Shown: positions 1 to 8,351, counted from the stretch's first letter. The stretch: DNA of 64,000 nt from Microlunatus parietis (GCF_013407955.1 NZ_JACCBU010000001.1:558001-622000); one strand, 5' to 3'. Program-made: numbers and translations. Notes: generated by a model from the letters alone, not told the origin.

Positions 1-1241
1 TTGAACGCGGTCACCGGAGTGGCCGGCGAGACCAGCGCGTCGACCTGCTCGAACGCGGCCTCGAAGTCGCGGATGATCATGGTCCGGACCTTCTGCGCCT
101 GGCCGTAGTAGGCGTCGTAGTAGCCGGCCGACAGGGCGTAGGTGCCGATGATGATCCGGCGCTTCACCTCCGCACCGAAGCCGGCCTCGCGGGTCGCCGC
201 CATCACCTGTTCGGCCGAGAACGCGCCGTCGTCGCCGACCCGCAAGCCGAACCGCATCGCGTCGAACTTGGCCAGGTTGGAGCTGCACTCGCTGGGCATG
301 ATCAAGTAGTAGGCGGCCAGGCCGTACTGGAAGTGCGGGCAGGACACCTCGACGATCTCCGCACCAAGATCAGCGAGCTTGGTCACCGCCTCGTCGAACC
401 GCTGCATCACACCCGGCGCATAGCCCTCGCCGCGCAGGTCGGTGATCACGCCGATCTTCATGCCCTTGACGTCGCCGGACCGGGCCGCCTCGACCACCGG
501 CGGGACCGGGGCGTCGATCGAGGTGGAGTCGCGCGGGTCGTGCCCGGCGATCACCTGGTGCAGCAGGGCCGCGTCCTCGACGTTGCGGGCGCACGGGCCG
601 GGCTGGTCGAGGCTCGAGGCCAGCGCGACGAGACCGTACCGGGAGCTCGCGCCGTAGGTCGGCTTGATGCCCACGGTGCCGGTCACCGAGGCCGGTTGGC
701 GGATCGAGCCGCCGGTGTCGGTGCCGATCGCCAGCGGAGCCTCGTACGCGGCCAGGGCGGCGGCCGAACCGCCGCCGGAACCGCCGGGGATCCGGTCCAG
801 GTCCCACGGGTTGCGGGTCGGTCCGTAGGCCGAGTTCTCGGTCGACGAGCCCATCGCGAACTCGTCCATGTTGGTCTTGCCGAGGATTACCACGTCGGCG
901 TCCAGCAGCCGCTGGGTGATCGTGGCGTTGTACGGCGGCAGCCAGCCCTCCAGCACCTTGGAACCGCAGGTGGTCGGCGCGCCGACATACGTGAGCACGT
1001 CCTTGAGCGCCAACGGCACGCCGGCCAGCGGACCGACCGCCTCACCGGCGGCGACCTTGGCGTCCACCCCGGCAGCCTGCTGCAGAGCCCGCTCGCCGTC
1101 CACGTGCAGGAAGGCGCCGACCCGTTCGTCGACGGCCGCGACCCGGTCCAGATGGGCCTGGGTGACCTCGACCGCGCTGACCTCCCGGTTGGCGATCTTG
1201 CCCGCCAGCTCCGCCGCGGTGGCGGTGATCAGGTCGCTCAT
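1..1241 (-). CDS. gatA: Glutamyl-tRNA(Gln)/aspartyl-tRNA(Asn) amidotransferase subunit A (3' end outside window)
   Basis: GatA is the glutaminase subunit of GatCAB. It frees ammonia from glutamine to convert Glu-tRNA(Gln) or Asp-tRNA(Asn) to the amidated form in the cytoplasm. The minus-strand frame opens with [15 protein letters not shown] and carries the amidase signature: a glycine/serine-rich [10 protein letters not shown] stretch and the nucleophile motif [10 protein letters not shown], which with the upstream Lys forms the Ser-Ser-Lys triad. The ATG overlaps the gatC stop (ATGA), so the two are translationally coupled. The C-terminal part runs off the left edge, so the end and gatB cannot be seen. 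Gene order matches Rv3012c-Rv3011c in M. tuberculosis. Confidence 0.95.
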   Translation of the reverse strand, partial: MSDLITATAAELAGKIANREVSAVEVTQAHLDRVAAVDERVGAFLHVDGERALQQAAGVDAKVAAGEAVGPLAGVPLALKDVLTYVGAPTTCGSKVLEGWLPPYNATITQRLLDADVVILGKTNMDEFAMGSSTENSAYGPTRNPWDLDRIPGGSGGGSAAALAAYEAPLAIGTDTGGSIRQPASVTGTVGIKPTYGASSRYGLVALASSLDQPGPCARNVEDAALLHQVIAGHDPRDSTSIDAPVPPVVEAARSGDVKGMKIGVITDLRGEGYAPGVMQRFDEAVTKLADLGAEIVEVSCPHFQYGLAAYYLIMPSECSSNLAKFDAMRFGLRVGDDGAFSAEQVMAATREAGFGAEVKRRIIIGTYALSAGYYDAYYGQAQKVRTMIIRDFEAAFEQVDALVSPATPVTAF

Positions 1242-1537
1242 CACGCCTCCTCGTCGAGGATCCGGGGCACCCGGAACCGGTCCTGCTCGGCGGCCGGGGC
1301 ACCGGCCAGCACCTGATCCACCGGCAGCGACTGCTGCACCTCGTCCGGCCGGAACACGTTGGTCAGCGGCAGCGCGTGCGAGGTCGGCGGTACGTCCTCG
1401 GCCGCGACCTCGGACACCCGCGCCACGGACTCCAAGATCACGTCCAGCTGCGGGGCCAGGTGCTGCTGCTCGTCCGGGGTCAGGTCGATCCTGGCCAGCC
1501 GGGCCAGGGCGGCAACGTCGTCGGCGGTCAGTGCCAC
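1241..1537 (-). CDS. gatC: Glutamyl-tRNA(Gln) amidotransferase subunit C
   Basis: Small subunit that wraps around GatA and stabilises the GatCAB complex. The product is 98 residues, normal for the family, with the typical N-terminal pattern [17 protein letters not shown] and a C-terminal [11 protein letters not shown] tail. I chose the GTG at 1537 because AGGAGAG sits just upstream. A longer frame to 1579 exists, but it adds a basic stretch unlike GatC. The stop overlaps the gatA ATG. It is first in the gatCA operon and diverges from the lipoprotein gene at 1715. Confidence 0.93.
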   Translation of the reverse strand: MALTADDVAALARLARIDLTPDEQQHLAPQLDVILESVARVSEVAAEDVPPTSHALPLTNVFRPDEVQQSLPVDQVLAGAPAAEQDRFRVPRILDEEA

Positions 1538-1684
1538 GTCTCTCCTCGTCGGGTGGTGCTTCTTCGAGTTCCGGGCCAATCCTAGGGACGCGGCGCCGGA
1601 ACCTCAGAACCGGCGCCCCGAACCGCGTGCACAGCCGCCGGACACGCACCTCACAGACGAGGCTCGAAGTTGAGGACGACGCGA

Positions 1685-1701
1685 GTGCAGTGTCGCTGCA
1701 C
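1685..1701. promoter_or_regulatory. 6-bp inverted repeat upstream of lipoprotein gene
   Basis: GTGCAG and CTGCAC flank a TGTCG spacer, ending 13 nt before the ATG at 1715 in the gatC/lipoprotein divergent spacer. It could be an operator or a 5'-UTR hairpin. The stretch GTGTCGCTGCACT also matches one half of the 55-nt palindromic element at 6396, so it may be a worn fragment of that family instead. No regulator is identified. Confidence 0.3.
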
Positions 1702-1714
1702 TAGGTTTGACGGC

Positions 1715-2044
1715 ATGAAGCGGATCTTGACGTTGCTCGTCGCCGGGGTCGCGACGCTGTCCTTTGCCGGCTGCGCCGAGGCCGGGATCTCCGCGGGCGA
1801 CGCGTACGCGATCGGCTGCCCGGCGGTCGACTCGGCCGCCGCGACCGGCTCCGTGGCCAACAAGGCGACCCTGGCCGGACTGCGTGCGCTGCGCGACTCC
1901 AGGCAGCTCGACGCCGACGGGCAGGCGTGGGTCGAGGCGACGATCACGCTGCTGGAGAACCCGAAGGAGGTCCCGGCCGAGGCCAAGAAGTTGATCATCG
2001 ACGGCTGCGCAGAAAACGGTCACCCGCTCAGCAACCTCGGCTGA
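1715..2044 (+). CDS. Small predicted lipoprotein, unknown function
   Basis: A 109-residue exported protein. It starts MKRILTLLVAGVATLSFAGC: a short basic N-region, a hydrophobic core and a cysteine after SFAG, which reads as a slightly atypical lipobox with Phe at -3. The mature part is about 90 residues and mostly helical by composition, with one more Cys near the end (IIDGCAENG). I recognise no domain. The ATG at 1715 is preferred over the start at 1670 because it puts the signal peptide at the N-terminus. It diverges from gatC and lies 69 nt upstream of the CPBP protease gene. Confidence 0.7.
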   Translation: MKRILTLLVAGVATLSFAGCAEAGISAGDAYAIGCPAVDSAAATGSVANKATLAGLRALRDSRQLDADGQAWVEATITLLENPKEVPAEAKKLIIDGCAENGHPLSNLG

Positions 2045-2113
2045 ACCGCCGGTAGTCTCTCCGCGGACCACGCCGGACGGATCTGGGCGGACGTCCAGGA
2101 AGGCGGTCTCGGA

Positions 2114-3079
2114 GTGCACAGCACAAGCGCTCGCGGCGTGCCCGGCACGACGCTGCGATGGTCCTTGATGATCTTCGGTCTGGTCAGCTTCGGCGGTGCC
2201 TGGCTGGTCTGCGTACCGCTCTGGCAGAACGGCGGCGGCATCACCTCACCGCTGCTCGGCGCGACCGCCTCGGCAATGATGTTCACGCCGACGGTGGCGG
2301 TGTTGATCACCTGGCTGGTGACCCGGCCGCGGGGCAGTCGAAGCCTGCGTGAGCTGGCCTGGACCACCGGCCTCGGCTTCGGCCCGAACCGGCGCCGGAC
2401 CTTGGCCGTGAGCGCGGCCGTCTGGGTCGGCATCCCGCTGTTCGTGGTGATCACCACGCTGATCTGCGCCCTGTTCGGTCTGTACCGCCTGGACCTGGAG
2501 ACGTTCTCGCTGCTCGGCGACGAATACCGGCTGAAGACCGGCAGGACGCCCAATCCGCAGGCGATGTTGATCACCTCGATCGGCGCGGTGGCGCTGACCC
2601 CGCTGCTCAACGCGCTGCCCTCGTTCGGCGAGGAACTCGGCTGGCGCGGCTGGCTGTTCCCCAACCTGCTGCGGTACGGACCCTGGGCGGCGATCTTGAT
2701 CACCGGTGTGGTGTGGGGCGTGTGGCACGCCCCGCTGACACTGCTCGGCTACAACTACGCGCTGCTCGGACCCTGGTCGGCGCTGATGTTCATCCCGTTC
2801 TGCATCGCCTTCGGTGCGATCCTGGCCTGGACACGCTGGTTCACCGGGAGCGTCTGGCCGGCCGTGGTCGGCCACGGCGTCTTCAACGGGTCGACCGGCC
2901 TGGTCCTGCTGCTCGGCGCTTCGGGGCAACAGGTCAACTTCGCCCTGGTCGGGCCGATCAGCGTGATCGGGATCGTCCTGTTCGCGATCATCGCCGCCCT
3001 GCTCTTCGCGGTCACCCGCCCCGGCGCCGGGGATGATCAACCGGAGCCTGTCGAAGTGCCGAACCACAACGTTCCCTGA
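2114..3079 (+). CDS. CPBP-family intramembrane glutamic endopeptidase
   Basis: A polytopic membrane protein of the CAAX protease/bacteriocin-processing (Abi) family, 321 residues from a GTG start. The three family motifs are present in order: motif 1 GEELGWRGWLF (EExxxR, near residue 178), motif 2 GVWHAP (His, near 203) and motif 3 GHGVFNGSTG (His, near 256). About eight hydrophobic segments are visible. Its substrate cannot be told from the sequence. The last 15 or so codons are unusual: the tail PEPVEVPNHNVP and the stop codon are supplied by two copies of the TTCGACAGGCTCAG repeat, so the native C-terminus has probably been replaced. Confidence 0.9.
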   Translation: MHSTSARGVPGTTLRWSLMIFGLVSFGGAWLVCVPLWQNGGGITSPLLGATASAMMFTPTVAVLITWLVTRPRGSRSLRELAWTTGLGFGPNRRRTLAVSAAVWVGIPLFVVITTLICALFGLYRLDLETFSLLGDEYRLKTGRTPNPQAMLITSIGAVALTPLLNALPSFGEELGWRGWLFPNLLRYGPWAAILITGVVWGVWHAPLTLLGYNYALLGPWSALMFIPFCIAFGAILAWTRWFTGSVWPAVVGHGVFNGSTGLVLLLGASGQQVNFALVGPISVIGIVLFAIIAALLFAVTRPGAGDDQPEPVEVPNHNVP

Positions 3080-3134
3080 GCCTGTCGAAGGGCAGGGCAC
3101 ATGTGGCTGACCACCCTTCGACAAGCTCAGGGAG
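3042..3134. repeat. Cluster of three TTCGACAGGCTCAG-type palindromic repeats
   Basis: Three copies of a roughly 20-nt palindrome lie at about 3042-3061, 3072-3092 and 3114-3134. The consensus is CCCTTCGACARGCTCAGGG. The first two are in the same orientation; the second and third face each other across a 21-nt spacer and could form a hairpin. The first copy and the start of the second lie within the end of the CPBP reading frame, and the stop TGA is part of the second. Further copies are at 4480, 27295, 53776 and 53814. Confidence 0.85.
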
Positions 3135-3150
3135 CGTCGTCCTGGGACGC

Positions 3151-4044
3151 CTACCAGCCCACCTCGTCGCAGCCGCGATGATCACGCGGCTCGACCTGCA
3201 GGGTGGCGTGCGCGACGCCGTGCCGGTCCCGGAGCAGCGCCCGGGCCCGGTCCAGCACCGCGTGCGGATCGGCCGACTCGGCGGTGACGAGATGCGCGGT
3301 GGCGACGTTCATGCCCGAGGTGAGCGTCCACAGGTGCAGGTCGTGTACGTCGCCGACGCCGTCGATCGCGGCAAGATCACCGGCGACCTCGCCCGCATCC
3401 ATCCCCTCCGGCACCTGCTGGCCGAGCACCGCGAACACCTGCCGGCCCAGCATCACGGCCCGTACGGCGACGAAGATCCCGATCGCGATCGCGATCGCGG
3501 TGTCCCAGAGCGGGCTGCCGGTGACCATGATCAGGATCCCGGCCGCGATCACGCCGACCGAGCCGGCGGTGTCGGCCAGCACCTCGAGATAGGCGCCGCG
3601 CACGCTCAGGCTCTCGGCCGAGCCGTTCCGCAGCAACAGCAGGGCGATCACGTTGATCACCAGGCCGATCACGCCGACCACCAGCATCGGGCCGGTCTGG
3701 ATCGCCGTCGCCTCGCCGATCCTGCTGATCGCCTCGATCGTGACGTACACCGCGAGGCCGAGCATGATCACCACCGCCAGCAGCGACGCGAACACCTCCG
3801 CCCGGTACGAGCCGTAGCTGCGCCGGCCGGACCGGTCCGGCCGGGTCGCGATCCGGGTCGCGACCAGCGCAGCACCGAGCGTCACCACGTCCGCCGCCAT
3901 GTGACCGGCGTCGGACAGCAGGGCCAGCGAGCCGGACCACAGGCCGGCCACCAGTTCGACGACGAAGAACGCCGCGATCAGGACGAAGGAGACCGCCAGC
4001 CGCCAGCGGTGCTTCCCGCCCGCGTGACCATGATCATGTCCCAT
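3151..4044 (-). CDS. Cation diffusion facilitator (Zn/Cd/Co efflux, CzcD/ZitB type)
   Basis: Proton-coupled exporter of divalent cations in the cytoplasmic membrane, 297 residues. A His-rich N-terminus (MGHDHGHAGGKH) leads into six predicted membrane segments. Helix 2 has the metal-site pattern SDAGHMAAD and helix 5 has LADTAGSVG, the usual place of the second Asp (family knowledge). The cytoplasmic C-terminal domain keeps the VHDLHLWTL pattern. It starts 1 nt after the stop of the ArsR-type gene, so it is the second gene of an arsR-CDF operon and is presumably derepressed by metal. Confidence 0.93.
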   Translation of the reverse strand: MGHDHGHAGGKHRWRLAVSFVLIAAFFVVELVAGLWSGSLALLSDAGHMAADVVTLGAALVATRIATRPDRSGRRSYGSYRAEVFASLLAVVIMLGLAVYVTIEAISRIGEATAIQTGPMLVVGVIGLVINVIALLLLRNGSAESLSVRGAYLEVLADTAGSVGVIAAGILIMVTGSPLWDTAIAIAIGIFVAVRAVMLGRQVFAVLGQQVPEGMDAGEVAGDLAAIDGVGDVHDLHLWTLTSGMNVATAHLVTAESADPHAVLDRARALLRDRHGVAHATLQVEPRDHRGCDEVGW

Positions 4045-4045
4045 G

Positions 4046-4423
4046 TCAGTGCTCCCGCTCCGGGTGAATGGCCTCGGTGTGCTCGCTGTGCGCGATGGCG
4101 ACGTCGAGCAGCATCCGTACGTGGGCGTCGGCGAGCCGGTAGTACGCCAGCCGCCCCGCCCGCCGGGCCGTCACCACCCGATGCGCCCGGAGCAGCCGCA
4201 GCGCGTGCGAGGCCGCCGACTCGCTCTGCCCGGTGACCGCGGCCAGGTCCGAGACGCACAGTTCGCCGTCCAGCAGAGCGATCAGCAGCCGCAGCCGGCT
4301 CGGATCCGCCAACAGCCCGAAGATCTCGGCGGTATCCGCGATGTCCTCCGCCTCCGGCATCCGCTCCCGAACCTCCGCGACGTGAGCCTCGTCCACCAGA
4401 TGCACACCTGAAGACCTGTTCAT
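4046..4423 (-). CDS. ArsR/SmtB-family metal-sensing repressor
   Basis: A 125-residue winged-helix repressor. The recognition helix region is TGQSESAASHALRLLR. The C-terminal helix contains DAHVRMLLDVAIAHSEH, an exact DxH-x10-HxxH pattern, the alpha-5 Zn/Co site of SmtB/CzrA-type sensors. One Cys (ELCVSDL) remains where some family members have the alpha-3 CxC site. The ATG at 4423 is chosen because it starts MNRSSGVHLVDE and follows a GGGGTAGGG stretch; the longer frame would translate a repeat. It precedes and almost touches the CDF gene, so it probably represses its own operon. Confidence 0.92.
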   Translation of the reverse strand: MNRSSGVHLVDEAHVAEVRERMPEAEDIADTAEIFGLLADPSRLRLLIALLDGELCVSDLAAVTGQSESAASHALRLLRAHRVVTARRAGRLAYYRLADAHVRMLLDVAIAHSEHTEAIHPEREH

Positions 4424-4432
4424 ATGTCGAAC
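4418..4432. promoter_or_regulatory. Candidate ArsR/SmtB operator overlapping the arsR start codon
   Basis: GTTC and GAAC arms flank ATATGTC. Read on the minus strand this gives GTTCGACATATGAAC, close to the ATATGAAC half-site of SmtB-type operators (family knowledge). The ATG of the repressor lies inside the palindrome, so bound protein would cover the translation start. Confidence 0.5.
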
Positions 4433-4449
4433 CCTACCCCAATCCCGCC

Positions 4450-4528
4450 GACCAGTCACTAAAGCAGGCGTGGCGCCTGCCCTGAGCCTGTCGAAGGGCG
4501 ACGTGTCGCTGCAGAAGAGCATCCGGTC
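4450..4528. repeat. Interrupted palindromic element carrying a TTCGACAGGCTCAG repeat in its centre
   Basis: The left arm GACCAGTCACTAAAGCAG (4450-4467) matches an arm of the 55-nt element at 6396, read in reverse complement. Further right CGTGTCGCTGC (4502-4512) matches its core and GGTC at 4525-4528 its end. Between them, where other copies have a short A-rich loop, lies a TTCGACAGGCTCAG-type repeat (4480-4499). This fills much of the 301-nt spacer between arsR and dgoD. I saw no further gene in that spacer. Confidence 0.6.
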
Positions 4529-4724
4529 GATCGAGATGAGGGGGAGCCGCAGGGATCTATCCGTGGCCGAGGGAGCAGGCCCGCAGCGCGCCGTCCCGCC
4601 GTTCCGACCGAACAGTTCCGGTGCGGGCCGGGCGGCCTACGATGTCGATCATCACGCTGTCCCCGGCGTACCGGGAGCCGCCGTCGCCGTACCTCCACCC
4701 ATCGACCCGCAGAGGACCCGACCG

Positions 4725-5879
4725 ATGAAGATCACCGCCGTCGAGACGTTCGTGATCACCAACCGCCGCATCCTGCTCAAGATCAGCACCGACACCGGGC
4801 ACTACGGTTGGGGCGAGCCGACGCTCGAGGGCTGGGCCCGTCCGATCGAGGCGATCGTGGCGCAGATGGCCGACTACCTGGTCGGGCAGGACCCGCGCCG
4901 GATCACCCATCACTGGCAGGTGCTCGCCCGCGGCGGCTTCTACCGCGGCGGCCCGCTGTTCGGGTCGGCACTGGCCGGGATCGACCAGGCACTCTGGGAC
5001 CTGAAAGGCCGCGCGCTCGGCGTACCGATCCACGAGCTGCTCGGCGGCGCGGTGCGGTCCAAGATCAGGATCTACGCCCACGCCGGCGGTCGGCCCGGTC
5101 ACACCGGCAGCCCGGAGCGGGCCCGCATGCTGGTCGAGGCCGGCTACACGATGATCAAGGTCGCACCCGACGGCCAGGTCGGGTTCGTCGACACCGCCGA
5201 CTACCTGGACCGGTTCGTCGCCGACGTCACCGAGCTGCGGGAGGCGATCGGCGGCGCGGTGGACTTCGGGATCGACCTGCACGGCCGGTTCTCGGTGCCG
5301 ATGTCGCGCCGGGCCCTGCCGCTGATCGAGCACCTGGCGCCCGCGTTCGTGGAGGAGCCGCTCCGGCCCGAGCACTCCGAGTTGATCGGCTCCGTGGTGG
5401 ACAGCACGTCGATCCCGATCGCGACCGGCGAGCGGCTCTACACCCGGACCGAGTTCCGCGCCGTGCTGGAGGCCGGCGTCGCCGTGGTTCAGCCCGACCT
5501 CTCGCACGCCGGCGGGATCTCGGAATCGTTCCGGATCGCCACCCAGGCAGAGATCTACGACGCGCAGCTGGCGCCGCACTGCCCGCTCGGACCGGTCGCC
5601 CTGGCCGCCTGCCTGCAGGTCGACACCGCGGTGCCGAACTTCCTGGCCCAGGAGACCGTGATCGAACTCCATGATCAACAACCCGGCCGCGGCCTGGAGT
5701 TGCTGACCAACCCGGAAGTGCTCGCCCCGGTCGACGGCTATCTGCCGGTGCTCACCGGGCCAGGCCTCGGCATCGAGATCGACGAGGACGCCGTCCGGGC
5801 CCAGGTCGCCACCGAGCCGCTGGCCCCGGGGTCGCCGACCTGGTTCTACCCGGCCGACGACAGCTTCGCCGAGTGGTGA
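4725..5879 (+). CDS. dgoD: D-galactonate dehydratase (enolase superfamily)
   Basis: Dehydrates D-galactonate to 2-keto-3-deoxy-galactonate in the De Ley-Doudoroff route. The protein is 384 residues, close to E. coli DgoD, and matches it along its length by recall: MKITAVETF start, GFYRGGP, GIDQALWDLKG, and the shared C-terminal ending (S)FAEW. The Mg ligands are visible as Asp in DLHGRF, Glu in FVEEPL and Glu in ATGERL, and the catalytic His in APHCPLGPVALAACLQ. The ATG at 4725 is chosen by alignment to DgoD; the longer frame to 4470 would translate a repeat. No KDPGal kinase or aldolase is nearby, so it may serve a scattered pathway or a related sugar acid. Confidence 0.88.
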   Translation: MKITAVETFVITNRRILLKISTDTGHYGWGEPTLEGWARPIEAIVAQMADYLVGQDPRRITHHWQVLARGGFYRGGPLFGSALAGIDQALWDLKGRALGVPIHELLGGAVRSKIRIYAHAGGRPGHTGSPERARMLVEAGYTMIKVAPDGQVGFVDTADYLDRFVADVTELREAIGGAVDFGIDLHGRFSVPMSRRALPLIEHLAPAFVEEPLRPEHSELIGSVVDSTSIPIATGERLYTRTEFRAVLEAGVAVVQPDLSHAGGISESFRIATQAEIYDAQLAPHCPLGPVALAACLQVDTAVPNFLAQETVIELHDQQPGRGLELLTNPEVLAPVDGYLPVLTGPGLGIEIDEDAVRAQVATEPLAPGSPTWFYPADDSFAEW

Positions 5880-5880
5880 G

Positions 5881-6393
5881 ATGGAGGCCTACCCCGACCT
5901 CGCCGCGGACGAGCGCACCACACTGCGCCAGTTCCTTGATCACTACCGCGGGCGAGCCCTGCAGCGGGTGGAGCGGCTGACCGACGCGCAGGCGCGGCGG
6001 CGGGTCCTGCTCGCCACGGATCTGACGGCCGGCGGGATCCTCAAGCACCTGGCGCACATGGAGGACCACTGGTTCACCGCCCGGGTCGGCGGCGGCGAGC
6101 TCCCCGAACCGTGGGCGTCGGCGCCCCTGACCACTCAGCCGGACTGGGACTTCAGGTCCGCCGCCGACGACACGGTACGAGAGCTCGCCGACCTGTATCG
6201 GGCCGCCTGTGCCCGCAGCCGCGAGGTCACCGACCGGTTGCCGTCCCTGGACACGCTCGCTCCCAAGCCGTCCTTCGGCAAGGGCCCGGTCACCCTGCGC
6301 TGGGTCCTGGTGCACCTGCTGGAGGAGACGGCCTGCCATGTCGGCCACCTCGACCTGCTCACCGACGCGCTCGCTCAGGGTGAGAGCGGCTGA
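5881..6393 (+). CDS. DinB-superfamily protein (DUF664, mycothiol-dependent transferase type)
   Basis: A 170-residue four-helix-bundle protein. The predicted metal-binding histidines lie in LKHLAHMEDHW and in HLLEETACHVGHLDLL, the two classic DinB positions. Actinobacterial DUF664 members use mycothiol as cosubstrate (family knowledge). Its ATG comes 1 nt after the dgoD stop, so the two genes are probably cotranscribed. Substrate unknown. Confidence 0.85.
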   Translation: MEAYPDLAADERTTLRQFLDHYRGRALQRVERLTDAQARRRVLLATDLTAGGILKHLAHMEDHWFTARVGGGELPEPWASAPLTTQPDWDFRSAADDTVRELADLYRAACARSREVTDRLPSLDTLAPKPSFGKGPVTLRWVLVHLLEETACHVGHLDLLTDALAQGESG

Positions 6394-6395
6394 TC

Positions 6396-6450
6396 GACCG
6401 GTCACAAGTGCAGCGACACGCCGCAAAAACCGCTGCTTTTGTGACTGGTC
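6396..6450. repeat. 55-nt palindromic element, copy 1 (possible bidirectional terminator)
   Basis: Arms of about 20 nt starting GACCGGTCACAAG and ending GTGACTGGTC pair imperfectly around the loop ACACGCCGCAAAAA. The element lies between the convergent DinB and DUF1015 genes, 3 nt after one stop and 10 nt before the other. A second 55-nt copy at 59880 has the same loop and a differently paired stem. The position suggests a terminator; the conserved loop suggests a dispersed repeat family. Confidence 0.7.
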
Positions 6451-6459
6451 GGCGGGTTC

Positions 6460-7632
6460 TTAGAGGGGGCGGAGGACGAGGCCGGTTTTGAGTTTGGGGG
6501 TGAAGAAGGTCGATTTGGGGGGCATCAGCAGGTGTTCCCGGGCGGTGCGCTGGATCTCGGCGACCGAGACCGGGCGGATCAGGACGCCCGCTTCGGCCCG
6601 GCCGTCCCGGACGGCGGCGGTCACCTCCGCGAGCCCGTGCTGGTACGTCACCTCGTGCGGCACGTCGGCCAGCGCGGCTTCCAGCCAGGCTCCGTCCAGC
6701 TCCCGTACGTCTTCGAAGGCGCCGGGCAACGGGTCCAGCCGCCACGCCACGTCGCTCCCGACCAGCACCAGGTAGCCGTCGGCCTCCATCGCGGCGAGGG
6801 TCTCCGGGGTCGGCGCCGCGATCTCGCTGGTACGGAAGCGGCGACGCAAGGCGGCCAGCAGGTCGGCGGCGGAGATCCCCTGGTAGAGCCGGTGGATCGC
6901 CGCGACGCTGAGCTGATCGGCCACCAACTCGCCGACGTACGCCAGCGTCTGCTCGGCCGCCGTGTCGGTCCGGCCCGTCGCCGCCCGTACTTCGTCGCGA
7001 TAGATCCGGCTCACCCCGTAGCGGTGGTGGCCGTCGGCGATCAGCACGTCGTCGGAGCCGACCAGCTCGGCGATCGCGGCCACCCGGGCCGGGTCGGCGA
7101 CCCGTTCCACGACGTGCTCCACGCCCTCGTCGCTCACCTTGCCGACCGGCTCGCCGGGCTCGGCCAGCAGCGCGGTCAGGCCGGACGCCAGGGCGAGACC
7201 CCAGACCGGCGAGAGGTTGGCCCGGGTGGCCCGGGTCAGATCGAGCCGGTCGGTGGACGCCTTCGGCGTGGTCCGTTCGTGCGGCAGCACCCCGCCGGCC
7301 CCCTCGTCGACGACCTCGAGCCCGCCGATCACCCCGGCCAGATCGCGCGGCACGCCGGCCGCGTCGGTGAACCGCACCCGGTAGATCGTGAACGTCGGCC
7401 CGGCATCGGCGACCAGGATCCCGGTCCGCTGCCACCGCTCGAGCAAGCGGCCGGACCGGGCATAGCCGTCGGGGCCGGAGGGCACGTCCAGGTGCACGAT
7501 GTTGTGCTCGGAGCGCTGCCGGAAGGTCTCGGCGTCGGCCTCGGACAGCACGTCGTACGGTGGCGCGACGAGCGCGTCCAGGTCGTCGGTGGCGGCATAG
7601 CGCAGGGCGGCGAAGGGCACGAAGGCGGGCAC
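6460..7632 (-). CDS. DUF1015-family protein
   Basis: A 390-residue cytoplasmic protein starting at a GTG (MPAFVPFAALRY). It has the family landmarks VAPPYDVLS near residue 24, a central HERTTPKASTDRL, and IADGHHRYGVSRIYRDE near residue 198. The family is widespread and often annotated as SerR-associated or hypothetical; its activity is not established, so I give none. It ends beside the palindromic element at 6396 and diverges from the ACT-domain gene with a 51-nt spacer. Confidence 0.88.
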   Translation of the reverse strand: MPAFVPFAALRYAATDDLDALVAPPYDVLSEADAETFRQRSEHNIVHLDVPSGPDGYARSGRLLERWQRTGILVADAGPTFTIYRVRFTDAAGVPRDLAGVIGGLEVVDEGAGGVLPHERTTPKASTDRLDLTRATRANLSPVWGLALASGLTALLAEPGEPVGKVSDEGVEHVVERVADPARVAAIAELVGSDDVLIADGHHRYGVSRIYRDEVRAATGRTDTAAEQTLAYVGELVADQLSVAAIHRLYQGISAADLLAALRRRFRTSEIAAPTPETLAAMEADGYLVLVGSDVAWRLDPLPGAFEDVRELDGAWLEAALADVPHEVTYQHGLAEVTAAVRDGRAEAGVLIRPVSVAEIQRTAREHLLMPPKSTFFTPKLKTGLVLRPL

Positions 7633-7683
7633 CGCCCCAGCCTGCCAGACGAGACCGAAACACCGCTGTCATCGCGATAGGCC

Positions 7684-8322
7684 ATGATGGGGTGTGTGTT
7701 CCTGATGCGCGTGTCCCTGCCCGACCGACCCGGTTCGCTGGGTGCCGTCGCGTCGGCGTTGGGCACGGTCGGCGCCGACATCAATGCGGTGGAGATCGTC
7801 GACAAGACCGGCGAGGTCGTCATCGACGACTTCATCGTCGACCTGCCGAACGGGCAACTGCCGGAGACGCTGGTGACCGCCTGCGAGGTGCTGGACGGAG
7901 TCCGCGTCGAATGGATCTCCCGCTACCCGGAGGGCGGCGGGCTGCAGTCCGACCTCGAGGCGCTGGAACGGATGACGGCCGACCCGAAGCAGGCCGCGGA
8001 GACGCTGGCCTCGATGTGCCCGGTGGTGTTCCGGTCCCATTGGGCGACGCTGCTGGACGTCGCCGCCGACCCGCCGCGGGCGATCTACTCGACCACGCTG
8101 GCGCCGGACTTCGGCGACCGGCCGCCGGACTCGCTGGCGCCGTTCCACGAGACCCGCCGGGTCGATCTGCCGGCCGGTTGGCTGCCGGGCTGGGGTGACT
8201 CCACGGTCGTGATCACGCCGGTCGCGGACGATCGGGTGATCATCATCGGCCGGCTCGGCGGCCCGCCGTTCCTGGATTCGGAGATCGCCCGGCTGAACCA
8301 TCTCGCCGCGCTCGTCAAGTAG
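7684..8322 (+). CDS. ACT-domain amino-acid-binding protein (Rv3013 type)
   Basis: A 212-residue protein with an N-terminal ACT domain (about residues 5-75: RVSLPDRPGSLGAVASALGTVGADI). The rest is poorly characterised, with one conserved-looking block near WGDSTVVITPVADDRVIIIGR. Rv3013, between ligA and gatC in M. tuberculosis, has the same architecture and the same opening pattern up to DRPGSL, which supports the start at 7684 or 7687. It probably senses an amino acid, but no partner enzyme is fused. Confidence 0.85.
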   Translation: MMGCVFLMRVSLPDRPGSLGAVASALGTVGADINAVEIVDKTGEVVIDDFIVDLPNGQLPETLVTACEVLDGVRVEWISRYPEGGGLQSDLEALERMTADPKQAAETLASMCPVVFRSHWATLLDVAADPPRAIYSTTLAPDFGDRPPDSLAPFHETRRVDLPAGWLPGWGDSTVVITPVADDRVIIIGRLGGPPFLDSEIARLNHLAALVK

Positions 8323-8351
8323 GTGCGGTCCCGAGCGCTACCGTACGCTTC

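Noticed and set aside
3103..4236. 377-codon plus-strand frame over the CDF/ArsR genes
   Set aside because: Antisense shadow rich in His, Arg and Asp. The minus-strand genes have clear family motifs.
4470..4724. N-terminal extension of dgoD
   Set aside because: It would translate the palindromic repeat. DgoD relatives start at MKIT.
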